The position numbers and the translations under genes were made by a program. From the NCBI GenBank assembly GCA_019925105.1, contig JAHGAU010000035.1:620001-684000 (forward strand): DNA of 64,000 nt. The letters run 5' to 3'. Positions within the stretch are counted from its first letter, which is position 1. Each line of letters opens with the position of its first letter. The stretch is from Niebla homalea. Lineage: Eukaryota > Ascomycota > Lecanoromycetes > Lecanorales > Ramalinaceae. Positions 36,901-51,748 of the stretch are shown piece after piece. A model generated the notes under the pieces. It ran no database searches, was not told the origin of the DNA, and was given only the letters and a program-made list of their open reading frames with translations.

Positions 36901-39772
36901 AAAAAGGAAAAAATTATTAAGAAAATTAAATAAATATATTTTTAATTTACGGTATATAATTTAATGGTTTTATTTCATATTATCTGGAAATTAATAAAAT
37001 ATAATAAAAAATAAAGTGGGAAATTAAAGTTTATTTTTAAATTCCCGTCCCTTAAGAGACCTAATAATATATTAATTAATACCTTTAACGGTAAAATCGA
37101 GGCCCTTAAAGGAGTATTTTTCCCTTATCCATTAAAGGTTAACTTAAACGATATTAACGGCGTTATATACTTTAATTTTATATTAATAAATAAAATAATA
37201 ATATAAAATATAATAATTAAAATAATTAATAAATTAAAGAAAAATAAAGCCTTAAAACCAAATAAAATCCTTAATAAATTCCTATTAATAATAATATTAC
37301 CGTTTAAAAGGGTTTTTATTTATTTTTTTAAGTATATTTTAATATCGGCTATTATTTACGTAAATTTAAGGAGGTAAAAATAATTATTTTTAAGAAATTT
37401 ATTAAGCCGGATTACTTTAAAATAAAGTTTTACCGACCTATTATATTCCTTTATACGTTAAAGAAAGCCTTAAAAACGGTAATAATAAAAATCCTTAATA
37501 ATTATATAAAGAATTATAGACTTCTCCCCGATTAATAAATAAAAATTAAAAAAATTAATTAATAAAAATAATCCTTAAAGGATTAATTAATAACGTATAT
37601 ATAATATAAAGTTATAAAAAGAAGTATATTATAAGTCTTTTTTTTTTAATATTATAAATATTTTTAATAAAATAAATTATTAAAAATTATTATATAATTT
37701 AAAGAAAAAGGGGATATTATCCTTTTTAATTAAATAAATAAAGAATTTCTTAAGCGTTTAAGTTACGTTAATTAACCTAAGATAAAAGATAAGCCCAATA
37801 AAGCCCATTATAATAAGGATTCCTTAAAAATTATTTAATTTTTTTATATTATTCTTATTCTTTAACGGTTTATTAATTAAAAAGTTCATTAAGTTAAAAT
37901 AAAAAGTTTAAGTTAAAAACTTTATTAAGAACGTTTATTTTTTAGCCTATAATACCTTTATATATATAAGTTATTTAAAATTAAAATAAATTTATAAAAT
38001 TTATTTTCAGTAAATAAGAACTTATAAGGTTTAATTTATATTATATAAATATAAGTTTATTTATATAATTAAAAGTTTAAAGTTATACGATATAATAATT
38101 ATACTAAACTTAAATAAAATTACGGTAAAGCTAGATATTAATATTAAAATCCTTAACTTTTAAATAAATAGGAAAGTTAATTAAAAAGACTATATAAGAA
38201 AAATCTAAAAAAAAAAATAACTTTATAAGAAAAAAACCTTATTTATTTCGCTATATTAATATAAAAAGTTACGTTATAAAAGGCCCGGATTATTTATTAA
38301 GTTAAAATAAAGTTAACTATAATATACGTTATAATTATTTAATATATACCTAAAGGTACTCCGGGATATAAGAAAAAGCTTATTTAAATATTTTAAAAAG
38401 CTTAAAATTAATATTTAAGAATAATTAATAATACTTATAAAATAACCTTTATCCCGGTATTAAAGTTTAAAGTCTTTATATTATTAATTAAGGTTTTATT
38501 AAATTAAATAATCGCTTAAATAAAATTAAAGAAATATATATATTTAATTATAATAATAAGAAATAGGTGGATCCGCTAGAATTTTAATAATCTTTAAATT
38601 AAAAAAAAATAAATTAAAGATATTTATCCCTTTTCCTATTAAGATAAAATAAGAATAAATTAAAAAAATTTAATTTTATTAATATCCCGGAAATTAATTT
38701 AAACGTATATAAACTTCTATTAAACGCGAAAAAAATTAAAATTAAAAGGATTTAAAGAATAAAAACTATAATAATCGTTTTATAAATTATAATAAAGTAA
38801 ATTAAACGTTAATAAAAATATAAGAACTTTATACTTTAAGGTTATTATTATTTAACTTTTAACGATAAAAAGATTATTAATAAGTATCTCCGTTATTATA
38901 ATATTATAAAAAAAGGTAATAATATATTAATAATTTAATTCCGGATAAGTAAAACTGGTTTAATTTATTTCTTATTTATTATATATACCGGAAATCGGAT
39001 AAATACCGGATATAAATATAAATAAAGAAAATAAAACGTTATATATATTTTTATTTTTTATCCTTTATTTACGGAAATTAAATTAAATTTTATCGTAAAA
39101 GTTAATATTTATAATTATTATTAAATATCATTTATAAAGTAAGGTATCCGGATAATTATTAAGTTTATAATATTTATCGGATTATTATTATAGTTTAATT
39201 TTATTATAAAGATAAATAAAATTATTAAAAACCTTACGGAAAAAACCCGTTACCGGTTAAAAAAAAAAAAGAAAAGCGGAAATTAATTATATTAATTATA
39301 TAAACCGGAAAGTATTTTTTATAGTTATAAGGATATAATAATAAACGCTTATTAAAAATCTTTAAAAGAATTAACGATAATAATAATATTAAAAAAATAT
39401 ATATTAAATACGTAAGTATTAATAAAGATATTTAAAGGCGTTACGTAAGGTTAAAGTAATATAAATATATAAAAAAGCGGAAAATTAATAAGTTTAAGAA
39501 TAGCCTTTATAAGGATATAATTATAATATTATAGATTTTCTAAAGGGAATTAAAATATAAGAAGTATATAAATAGATCATTACTTTTTAAACGGCCGTTA
39601 ATATCCTTTATTTTAAGGGATAAAGGGTAAAGGCCTGGTAGACGCCGGTTTTTACTTTAACGTTATAAATATCAGGTTTTTACGGTTATTAATAAGGTTA
39701 AAAGGCCGCGTATTAAGGAACGCCGGAATTAACTTAACTAGATCCGTAATATAAATCAATCAATCAATCAAT
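33972..39772 (+). mobile_element. LINE copy L3, full length
   Basis: It begins at ATG 33975-33977 (MAMNKGTPEVQNDTYTFSS) and is collinear with L2 to the tail at 39753-39772. Endonuclease block about 36290-36330, RT entry about 37230-37270, palm motif about 37925, C-terminal Cys/His block about 38995-39060. All frames are broken. A minus-strand ORF at 34720-34983 is antisense to ORF1 and not a gene. Confidence 0.92.
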
Positions 39773-40689
39773 ATTAAGGGATATTATTTTAAATAATTAA
39801 ATATAATTTAAGATACTTTAAGTATTATAAATATATAAGGATATAAACGTAAAAGAATTATACGAGATCTTAATAATAAATCTATTTTTATATAAAGTAA
39901 TATTAAAATTGAAAATTAAATTATATAAAGTTATTATTAAAAAATTATAAAATAATAAAAAGTAATAATTTAAAACGATTATAAAATAAGGAATTAAGTT
40001 AAATATATATAAAAAATATATATAAATAAATAAATAAATAAGTATATAAAACGTACTTTTTATACTTATAAAGAAAGAAAATAAAGTTAAATTATAATTT
40101 ATATTTAATTATTACTTTATATATAAAGTATTATTTATATTTTATATAAAGTTAATAAAAAGAATATATAATTTACTGGGAATTTTATTATATAAAACTT
40201 TTTTTAAACGGATATAAAGTATAAATATTAAATAATAAAAGTATATTTTAATAACCGATATTATTTTACTTTTAACGTATTAAATATTAAATAATTATAG
40301 CCTATAAAAATGCCTTAAAGAACGCGTACGTTTTTATTTATCTCTATTAAACTTATAAATATTATATTAAAAGTTATTCTTAAATTAAATCCAAAGTTAT
40401 CCCTTTTTATTCTTAAAGGAAAGTACAATTTTATTAACTTAATTTTTTACCTTAATAATATTTTTAAAATATATAAGATATAAAAAGAATAACTTATTTT
40501 CTTAAAGGATTATTTCTTTCTGTAAATTTTATAATTAAAGTTAAAGTTATTATTTAATAAGTTAAAAAAATTAATACAATAAAAAATAAAGTATTAAGAG
40601 AAAATTATAAAGTAAAAAAACGTATATAAATCCGATCTAAAAAGTATAAAAAGATACTTAATTAATTAATACCGTAAAATATAAGAAAC
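39773..40689. other. AT-rich sequence, probably upstream part of a gypsy pol relic
   Basis: About 920 bp with no CpA and few C or G. It precedes a recognisable gypsy RNase H in the same direction, so 40300-40689 is probably the ruined RT. The individual RT motifs cannot be picked out with confidence. 39773-40300 shows nothing identifiable. Confidence 0.5.
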
Positions 40690-41130
40690 GTTAAAGGATT
40701 CTTAAGTACCGTTAATATAATAAAAAAAATTAAAAACTTTACGGCAATAATTTACTTATTTACTTATTTAATTAATAATATAAAGTAAAGATAAAAAGAG
40801 TTAGAAAATATATTATTTTAATTTATATAAAATATAATAACGGAGGTTAAAGCTTTATTTAAATAAAACCTAAAAATACCAATTTATATATATATTAATA
40901 CCTTAAAATACGGAGCCGGATATTATATTACTCAAATTTTAGACGGTTATACCGTTTTACTTATTTATAAATTATATATAATAAATAAGGTAAAACGTAA
41001 TTATAATATTTATAGATAAAAATTAATAGTTATTATTACGTTTAAGGAGAAGTTTTTTTTATATATTAAATATAAAAGAAGTATTAATTATATATATAAA
41101 TTATTATAAGAATATCTTTATAAAATAAAT
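40690..41130 (+). pseudogene. Ty3/gypsy pol fragment (RT connection and RNase H)
   Basis: NVKGFLSTVNIIKK at about 40690-40735 matches the conserved gypsy segment following the RT thumb. YGAGYYIT at about 40912-40935, then VKRNYNIYR and LIVIITFKEKF to about 41050, match the gypsy RNase H pattern T-D-A-S-x-Y-G-A-G ... A-E-R-N-Y ... E-L-L-A-I-V. The Asp of TDAS is read as Asn. The fragment ends where LINE M3 begins, so the element was interrupted or truncated there. This is the only Ty3/gypsy trace I found. Confidence 0.72.
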
Positions 41131-41165
41131 AAATAAGTTAAAAAGGCTATATATTAAAATTAAAT

Positions 41166-44100
41166 ATTGATTGATTGATTAATTGATTTATACTACGGAT
41201 CTAGCTAAATTAATTCCGGCGTTCCCTAATAGTCGGTTATTAGGCCTTATTAATAACCGTAAAAACCTGATATCTATAACGTTAGGATTAAAAACCGGTA
41301 TCCACCTAGCTTTTACTTTCGTCCCGAAGGATAAAAAGCATTTATAATTATTTAGAGAATAATAGTCTTTTTATGCTTTTTTTTTAAGAAAACCTATAAT
41401 ATTATAACCGAATTCTTTTAAGGGTTATTTTTAAACTTATTGCTTTTTTATCTCTTTATGGGTCCGCTTTATATTAATTTTTCAGGTAATACCTCTGAAT
41501 ACCCTTACCGGTATATATATTATTATCGTCTTAATTATATTTATTTTCTTATTTTATTATCGCGGCCGTTTTTTTTTAGGATTTTTAATAAACGTTTATT
41601 ATTGCATTTTTTCGGCTATAAAATATGCTTTCCGACTTATATAATTACCTTAACCGGTATTTACCTTTCCTTTTCCTTCCTGGCTAATAATAAGCCCTCT
41701 TTATAAGGTTTTTAGCGACCTTATTTATTTTATTAATAAAATTAAATTAAAGTAATAAACCCGTAAATATTATAAATTTTACGGTCGCCTGGATACCCCG
41801 TTTTATAAAAAGCATTTCCTAATAATCGTTTATCTTAACCTTTTTAATTAATCTTATTTTAAGCTCCGTAAATAATAAATATAAGATAAGTACGTAAGTT
41901 ACGTTTTACTTCCTTTATTTATATCCGTAATTAGCGTCCGTCCGGTTATTAATATATATAGTAAAAAGAAAGTAAATTAACCCGTTTTTACCTGTCCGGA
42001 GTTAAATTAATAATATATTATTACCTTTCTTTATAATCCCGTAACGGCGGAAGTACTTATTAATAATCTCTTTATTATTTAAAGTAAAATACCGCCGCCT
42101 TTAAAGGATCAATCCCTTATACTTACGTTAACGTTTAGTTTATTGTATTTTAATCTATATAATAACTATTATTACTTTTATTCTTATAACCCTTTTAACC
42201 TCTACCTCCCTTATACCGGGTAGCGGTCCGTACGTACTTATATTAATCTTTTAAACGTAAATAAGGTCAATTTCCTTTTTAGCTTATTTAACTTTACCTT
42301 TATAAAGGGGGTAAACGTCTTATTTTTACCCCTTTTTATCTTAAACTCCTTAAAATTCAGGCGGATACGCTTATTCTTTATTAACGTAGTTAAATATATA
42401 TTTTTCTTAAGCTTTACTTAAACGACTATTTAATCGAAAAATAATTTAATCGGCGGAATAAAGACCTTTAACTTTAATACCGGGATAAGGGTCACTTTAT
42501 AAACGCCGTTAATTACCTTTAAGTACCGGTTTTAACCCTTTTATAATTATTAAGTAAACTCCTTTTTATATTTAAAGGTATTTCTAAACGCATATTAAAT
42601 AGTTATTACGTACGTTATAACCGGCTTTACCATTGCCTGGTAGACTGTTCTGGACTTCTATAAAATAACTCTTTATATTTATATTATAAGGTAAATAAAA
42701 CCTTTTTTTAATAAGTTATCTTTTTTAAAACCTTTTTTATATAATCCCTTTAATCCAGCTTTCCGTTAACCTAAAGGTTAAAAACCTTAATATTAACTTC
42801 TAATTTTATTATGACTTTACTTAAGTCCACTATATTTATTATATCGTATAACCCCGGGCTCTTAGTTATATAGATAAGTTTATATTTATATAACGTGAAT
42901 TAAGTATTATACGTTTTTATTTACCGTAAGCAGACTTTATAAGCCTATTTTAACTTTGGATAATTTATATAAGTAAACGTATTATAGGTTAAAAAGTAAA
43001 TATTATTAATAAAACCTTTTACTTAAACCTTTTATTTTAATTTAATTAATTCTTTAATTAACGGATTATTAAAGAAAAAAAATAGAACCGGAGAAATAAA
43101 TAATCTTTAAGATATTCCGGTTATAGCCGGTTTTATTAAGCTTATCTTTTATCTTAAATTAATTAATATTATACGGTTACTTAAGAAACTCTTTATCTAG
43201 TTTATAAAAAAGGGTAATATCCCTTTATTCCGTATATTATAAAGTAATTTTTAATAGTTTATTTTATCGAAAACTCATCCGATATTTAAAGAAAAAAGAT
43301 TCATTACGTATTTTTCCTATAGCCTTATATTATATATACGTTATAATTAGTCCTTTCAAAGCTGTTTTTATTAACCTCTTACTCCTTATATTTATTTATT
43401 GGTTAAAAAGGAATCTATATTCTTCCGTGTAATTATTAAGGATCTTTACGATTATTATTTCCAAGGCTTTCCTTAACGTATAAAAGAGCGTAATTAGCCT
43501 ATACGCTTTTATTTCTAAGTAATTTAACTTAATTAACTTCTTAAGGATAATTATTTTAACCTCTTTAAACTTATAAAAATAATAAATAACTTTAAGGTAA
43601 GCTTAAAATAAATAAATAAAAACCTTTTTAAATAATAATATTACTATTAATAAAAATTTATTCGGGATTCTATCTGGTTTAAGGGCTTTAATTTTCTTTA
43701 ATTTATTAATCGCTTTAATTACTATCTTTAAGGTTATTTCCCTATTAACTTTTACCGGGTCGGGATATATAGCTTCTTTAATATCCGTTAAATCGGTATT
43801 TAATAAAGGGGGAAAGAAAGCCTTTTTGAGAGCTTTAATTTTACCGTTAAAGGTATTAATTATTATATTATTAAGCTTCTTCAGAAATAGGAATTTAAAG
43901 ATAAGTTTAAGCTTTTTACTTTATTTTTTATTATATTTCGTTAACTTTTATACCTTATAAAAGGAAACGGTTAAGTTATAAATTATTAACCGGAAATATA
44001 TTTATTCGTTTTTTTAATAATTTTCTTTTTTTCCTTTTAAGTTTTTTTTTTTTAGCTATATAAGTATATTTTAATTCTTATATTTAATAACTTATTTAAT

Positions 44101-44967
44101 TAATATCTTTACTTTTATAATCATTATTATATACTCTTTATTTTAGTAAATCTTAATTCTCTAAGACGGTTTTATTATCGGGACTGTCGCTTTAATTATT
44201 TCGTTTAACGCTTTTATTACTTACTCTATAAAGAGGTTAATTTAATCCTTATTATTTAACCGGGGAAGCTTTATTAACCGCGTTACCGCCTTTTTTACCT
44301 TTATTTATACTTTAACCTCCTTAACCGTTTTTTATGTTCTCCTTATTAATATTAATGGCGTTACGTTGGTTAACCAGTTTAAGGTTATTTATATCGGTAA
44401 GTAATTTAAGCTATATTTTAGGTCTTCTTAAGGCCTATATACCGTTATTATATTAATAATCCCCTCCGTATTAAACGTTAGATTAATCGTTATCTTAAAT
44501 CCCCGGTTCTTTTACATTATAATACCTTAAGGTATTAATAGTAAAAGATTAAACGTTATAACGGTTATTAATAACTCCTTTAATTTAATATAATTAATCA
44601 TATAGTTTTCTTTATTTTATATATTATAATAAAGCTTAAAGTCTCTTAATATAATATACTTACCGGATAAAAATACGATACCTTTAAATAACGGTATTAT
44701 TAAAAGGTTTACTCTATTAATTAACGGCAGATTATATATATTATAAATATTTAAATCGCCCCCTGTATTCTTTTCCCTTATAATTTAAAGTGTATATAAG
44801 TCCTTATTGTAATAAGTTACGTTTTAACTATTTATATTTAACTTTTTATTTACGAAGAAGTACGTCTGGGTCGTTTTATCCCCCTTAAACGTTAAGTAAA
44901 ACCCTTTACCTAGGTTGGTTAAAGAAGCTATATACGGGTTATATAGTAATTTTTATATTATTATAAT
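41166..44967 (-). mobile_element. LINE copy M3, minus strand, lacking its 5' third
   Basis: From the reverse-complement tail (41166) it is collinear with M2 for about 3.8 kb, through RNase H, RT and most of the endonuclease. It ends at about 44967, matching M2 near 31910. Plus-strand LINE L4 starts immediately after. A plus-strand ORF at 41440-41706 is antisense to the LINE 3' region and not a gene. This copy is a little less RIPed than M2. Confidence 0.9.
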
Positions 44968-44975
44968 GGGGAGCG

Positions 44976-47935
44976 AAAATGGCGACGAACAAAGGGACCC
45001 CAGAGGTCCAAAACGATGCGTATATGCATAGCTTTAGTAATAGTGAGGGAAGTATATTAAGTGCGATAAGTGGAAGTAACGTAATAATTAAGAATAAGGT
45101 GGTAAACGGGTAAATAACTTATATTAATAGAAACGGCAATAACGTATATAGGTAATATAATAATAATAAGCCGGATAACGCTTAAAATAAATAAAAAAAT
45201 TAAGGTTAATAAAATACGTATATTAAAGCGCATAAAATACATAATAATAATACGGAAATAATAAGTAAATAAAAGGGTAAAAAGGCTGATATAATATTAA
45301 TAATAAAGAATATAAGCGGGGAGAAAAGGCGGAAAGATTATAATAAAAGTATTATTAAGGATATATAAAAAGGAAATAAAGTTAATAAGGAGGATAAGAC
45401 TTTAAGGGATTAAAGGTAAAAAACGGAAATAATATATTACCCGATAAATAAAAGTAAAAGGGCGGTAAAAGAAACGGTAAAGGCCTTAAAAGACTCTTTA
45501 CGGTAGAGTAAAAGGATATTACGTTAAAGACCTAACCGATACTATAGATTAAATTTAAAAACGTAAAGGACTTTTATATAAAAATAAAAATAAAATTAAA
45601 GGAAATAAAGCGCTTACGGGGCTCTTAAAAGGTAAAAGCGAGGGCATTAATAAAAAGTAAAAACGGCGGCTTAAAATTAAGGGTATAAGGCGAGGGTATA
45701 AAGGCGGTAACCTTTTAAGCGAAAGAAAGCTAAGTAATAAGGGTAATAAAAAGGGTATTTATAATAGAGAATAAAAGGATAATAAAGGAGAGGGTAATTA
45801 TATTAAGGAAAATAAGGATAATAACGGTCCGTTTATTTAATAATAAGGAGAAAAACGTGGTTACGGAAATAAATCCGCTATAATTAATAAAGGCTTTTAA
45901 GGTAATAACGGAATTATTAATAAAATAAATTATCGCGGTATATAAGCTATAAAGTAAAGATATCCTCCTTAATATTTATATAATGTCGTTAAAAACGAAA
46001 GAAAGCTTAAAGAAATTTAAGGCTTAAATTAATAAGGGAGAGTATAAGTTAATTAAAATTTTAAGGTAATTATTTATTATTATAATAAATAAGATATATT
46101 TATTACGTTTCGTAAAAACCGAAAAAGAAACCACGTTAAAGAATATAGAAAAAGAGAATACGGTTCTTTACCTAAAACTTAAGATCGTTAACTATAAGCT
46201 TCTTCCGGTAATAAAGAAATTTAACTCTTTAAAACGCGTAAAGAAATATTCTACCGTTATATTAAATATAATATTAATAAAAATATATAATAATATTTTA
46301 AATAAAAAGATTATTAAAAAGGGATCTCTTAAAATAACTTAATTATAAAATAAAACGGCGGATATTTATTAATATTTTAAATATTAAAGTTATAAATATA
46401 ATATTATAAAATATTTTAATATTATAAAATATATAATTTACGTTAAAAATTATAATATTTATAAGTATATAAAGTTAATAATTAAAGGGCTTATAAAGGG
46501 CGTATTTAAATACGTTATATATAATAAGGAAGGATACTTAATATAGGATTTTAAACATATAATAAAAGCTAAAGAAACCAAATATAAGGAAACCCGGATA
46601 ACTATAAAAATCTAACGGTATAATACGTATAAAACTGGTTTAACGGGCTAATTAAAGGTAATTTTAAAATATAAGCTTAATTAATTAAATAATAAAAGGT
46701 AAATAATAATAATAAATAGAATAAAAAAAAAGCTTTTTATAATTTTAACTTTAAAGGCCGGCCGTTTTACGTTTTTAATAATAATTAGGAAGGTATTAAA
46801 TTAAAAAACGTTTAACTTTAATAAAAAATCCGTAACTTAAACGGGTATAAATAAGGGAGCCTTTATAAAGGTTAATATATAATATATTAACGTTCTTAAG
46901 AATAATATAATATAACGTTTATAACGAAAAAATTAAAATAATAATACTGATATTTAAGTTTAAAGAAATTAAAAATATTAATATTATAATAATATAAGAA
47001 TTACCGTATAACCTATATGTATATTCGTTTATTAATCCGGGGGAGGGGTTTTATTTAGCCTTTAAAGGAAATAAGATAACCAGAATATATTTCTTTATAA
47101 ATAAATAATTTAATATAAATAGTTAAGATATTATTTATTACGATAAAAACCTTTATATACTCCGTATTATGAAAAAAGGAAACTTAAAGGGTAACTTTAA
47201 TATTTATAACGTATATAACCCGTTATTAACTAATAAAGAAAGACCATTTATAATACAGTTATTTAAAAAGGTCTTAATTACTTTAAGTAAATATATATTG
47301 CTTAAAGAATTTAACCTATATTATTATATATAAAACGAAAAAAAGTATATAATAAATTATATTAAATTAAATAATTTATTAATAGTTATTATTTAAGTTA
47401 ATTTCTTATTATTAATATTATAAAAAATTATTACGTAAAAGAATTATAAATTTAAAATAATAATTAATTTAATTTTTAATACGGAAAATGTTATTAATAT
47501 AATTATAATATATAAGTTATAAAAAGACTTAAAACATAACTTAAATTATATACCGATATAAATAATTCTAAATTAAATTATTAATAAAATTTTATTATTA
47601 CCGGTAAGGAAAGCATAAAAAATAATTAAAATAATAAAGATTTATAAAAAAACGGGGGAAATAATAATATAATTTACAGATTTCTTTTAATTAAATAATA
47701 AAAACCGGATTAATTTTTTTATAGAGTAAATAATAAAGGTATTAAATAAAATAATTAATAATATAATCTTAATAATAAAATTTTCTTAAAGAGTTAAAAC
47801 CTATTAAAATAAAGGATATATAATTATAACCGTAAAGGCGAAAAAGTTAATAAAGTAAACTTTTAAATATAAAAATTAAAAAATATTTAATTAATTAAAA
47901 GTTACTTAAAAAAAAAAAAGGAAAAGATTATTATA
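44976..47935 (+). mobile_element. LINE copy L4, 5' half only (cut off in RT)
   Basis: It begins at ATG 44979-44981 (MATNKGTPEVQNDAYMHSF, the best-preserved ORF1 start in the window). It is collinear with L2 through ORF1 and the endonuclease to the segment just before the RT entry motif. Homology ends at 47935. The next base belongs to Copia-2 RT sequence on the other strand, with no LTR or tail at the junction. The minus-strand ORF at 45057-45242 is antisense to ORF1. Confidence 0.9.
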
Positions 47936-47939
47936 TAAA

Positions 47940-49000
47940 CTTAAATCGGATATCTTAAACTTCTTATTTAATTAAGTTTTTAAGTCGGTAATAACCCGTT
48001 TATTAACTTTTATTATTAAGATATTATTAATATATACGGTAACGATAATATTGATATCCGGGTTTAAGAATACGTTATAATTTTTATTAATATAATAATA
48101 ATTAAGTTTCTTAAAGAATATAAAGAGATATTAATATTAAATCTGGGGTAATTATTTAAACTTATAAAGAGCTTTATTTAGCAAATAAACCCGTCTTAAA
48201 CCATTATTAAAGTCTATAAGTTAATAAATATAAATCTTTTTAAAGATATTACCGTAAAGGAATATTATTTTAACGTTTATTTACTTAATTTCTAGGTTAT
48301 ATATAGCCGTTATAATAAAGAGGGCCTTATAATTCATAGGCTTAATAACCATTATAAAGGTATTAAAGAAATTTAAGCCTTCTTTTTATTAAAAGCTACG
48401 GATTATCCACCTGGCTTTATACCGGGTAATACTACCGTCTAATTTACGTTTATACTTATAGACTTATTTATTATTTAGTATATTAATATTAAAAGGTAAA
48501 TTTATTAAGATTTAAATTTTATTCTTTTTTAAGGACTTAACTTTATTTTTTATAATAAGTTTTTACTTTATTTTACGGTATATATCCTTTACGGCTTATA
48601 TATAGGTCGTAAACTTAATATAATCCGTAAGGATCGCAGTTATAAGATATACGAGCGTTAACTAAAAGCCGGCGGCTTAATAATTAAAGTCCCGGTTATA
48701 CCGGTAATTTAAGGGTTATATTTTAACTATATAAACTTAAGTAAATAAATTTAGAAATTCAGTAAGTTCTCTTAAAAATGGATAATAATATAGAATTAAA
48801 TTATAAGGATTAAGTAAATTTAAGTTTAAGTTTATAAAAATATATATATTTAAAGATTCCTTTATAATATTATTATTAAAAATAAATAAAGATAATATAA
48901 ATAAGTCTTCTTTATTAATATTTTTTTTAACGATTATAGGTTTTAAGGTTATATAAGGCTTAAGTTATTTATCGGATATAAGTTTAACTATATCCTTAAT
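47940..49000 (-). pseudogene. Copia-2 reverse transcriptase remnant
   Basis: On the minus strand, ALYKF then KFFKKLNYYYINKNYNVFL followed by VYINDIL-type sequence at 48020-48040 (Y-V-D-D-I-L in copia). The palm Asp codons are mutated to Asn, so it is inactive. The frame stops at the L4 junction before the RNase H domain. Confidence 0.85.
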
Positions 49001-49249
49001 AATAATATTATCGGTTTTATCTATAACGTTTATAATATAAAAGCCTTATATAATAGTAATAATTAACTTATTATCTATATTTTTATTATTACCGAGATAT
49101 ATCCGTTTTAACGATAATTAGAAATCTACGGTAATTATCTCCCCTTATTTCGGTATTAAGTAACGAACCGGTAAAAGGTTATCGGCTTTACGTTTAGGCT
49201 AAACGGCCTTATCCTTTAGTTATTTAACGTAATTATAATGTTAAACCCG

Positions 49250-50600
49250 GTTATTTAATATAAGCATTTTATAAACGTAATAACTTTTAAAGCCAATAAA
49301 GTATCCTTTAATGGCTTTAATTTGGAATTTTATTTAATTTATACCTAAAAACTTACGCTCTTAATATATATTGCGTCGTTTAACCCTTTTAATAAAAGAT
49401 TAATTGGGTTTTCCGAGACCTATAGCCTAATTCGGTACGTTATAAGTACTTATAAACATTATATTGTATATAAAGGCCGTTATAGTAATAAGTTCGGTAA
49501 TAAGAATACGCGGCAGGCCACTGTCCAGTAGCATTATATAGGCCCGGGTAATGAAGGTTTAACCCTAGAAATACCGTTTTATTGGGGGTTATAGGGCACC
49601 GTAGACTCCCACTGAATCCCTTTAATATACCGTTAATTATTAAATTGGAACCCGCTATATATATTATTATCGTTAATATATAAACGGCGGATAAAGCGGT
49701 TTAAGCAGTGGATTTTCTTTATATAGCTTTAAAAAGCCTTAAGAACCGTCTTATATAAAGAGTCTGATAATAAAACTATATAGACGACTTTAATAACGTC
49801 TTTAATAAAAGTAACGACCTATTTATAATCGGCTTTTATATTATTAATAGGGTTAATTAAATCGGAATAAATAAGCTTATTTTAATAAATATTAAACTTA
49901 ATATAATTTTTATTTAGTTTAAGCTTTATTCATATCTCCGTATAAATAATATACTTATAGTCTTTTAATAGATTTAATAAGTTAAAGAGGTTAATATTAA
50001 TTACCGTTTCCGGTAAGAACTTAATATTTTATTCCTTTATATATTTTATTATTTTATATTAATATTTTAAGGCTTTTTAATTTACGGGAATAATATATAA
50101 GGTTACGGGTATTAAATTATTAATAACTTTAATATCGACTTTAAGGAAATAAAGGGTTATCGGTAAAAATTTTATAAAGATACCGTTATAACCGATAAAT
50201 ATATTTAAATCCTTTAAATTATTACTTTATTTAAGGGGATAATTGGCTTATTATAGCTATTTAAGGTTAATAAGATTAAAAGTATTATTAAGGATAAAAA
50301 AAATATTATAAATAATTAAATTATAAACGTTTTTATTAAATTAATATAGGATTTTAATAACTTTAATATAGGTAATACTCCTCCCCCGGAAAAGCCCTTA
50401 ATAATAATAAACTTAAAGAAAAACTCTTTACGGATAAAAATACGGCTATTATTAACGATATAATTCGTATAACCGGTATTAAAGATATAAATAATAAAAG
50501 CAAATATATTTATAGTTAAATATACTTAATAATCCCGGTAAATAATAAGCGGTAAAACCGGTATAATAACGGCAACGTACGTAAAGGCCAGGTTTATTAA
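49250..50600 (-). pseudogene. Copia-2 protease and integrase remnant
   Basis: Protease: IFNTGYTNYIVNN with the N-T-G at 50472-50480, which is the copia D-T-G-A-T-x-H active site after G-to-A and C-to-T. Integrase C-terminal core: ESTVPYNPQ then NGI at about 49570-49610, matching the copia T-x-P-x-Q-N-G block. Downstream, segments about 49000-49400 fit the linker to RT. Broken by TAA. Confidence 0.8.
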
Positions 50601-50649
50601 GGTTTTAACCCTTAAAGGGGCTTTATATTCCTTATCCTTGGATTTATCG

Positions 50650-51748
<1,099 letters not shown>

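Noticed and set aside
41440..41706. 88-codon plus-strand ORF, hydrophobic
   Set aside because: Antisense to the 3' region of LINE M3; hydrophobic only because TTA/ATA/TTT codons dominate.
41166..47935. M3 plus L4 as one LINE with a 5' inversion (twin priming)
   Set aside because: In a twin-primed copy the two parts should not overlap in element coordinates. M3 and L4 both contain about 1 kb of the endonuclease region, so they are two separate copies.
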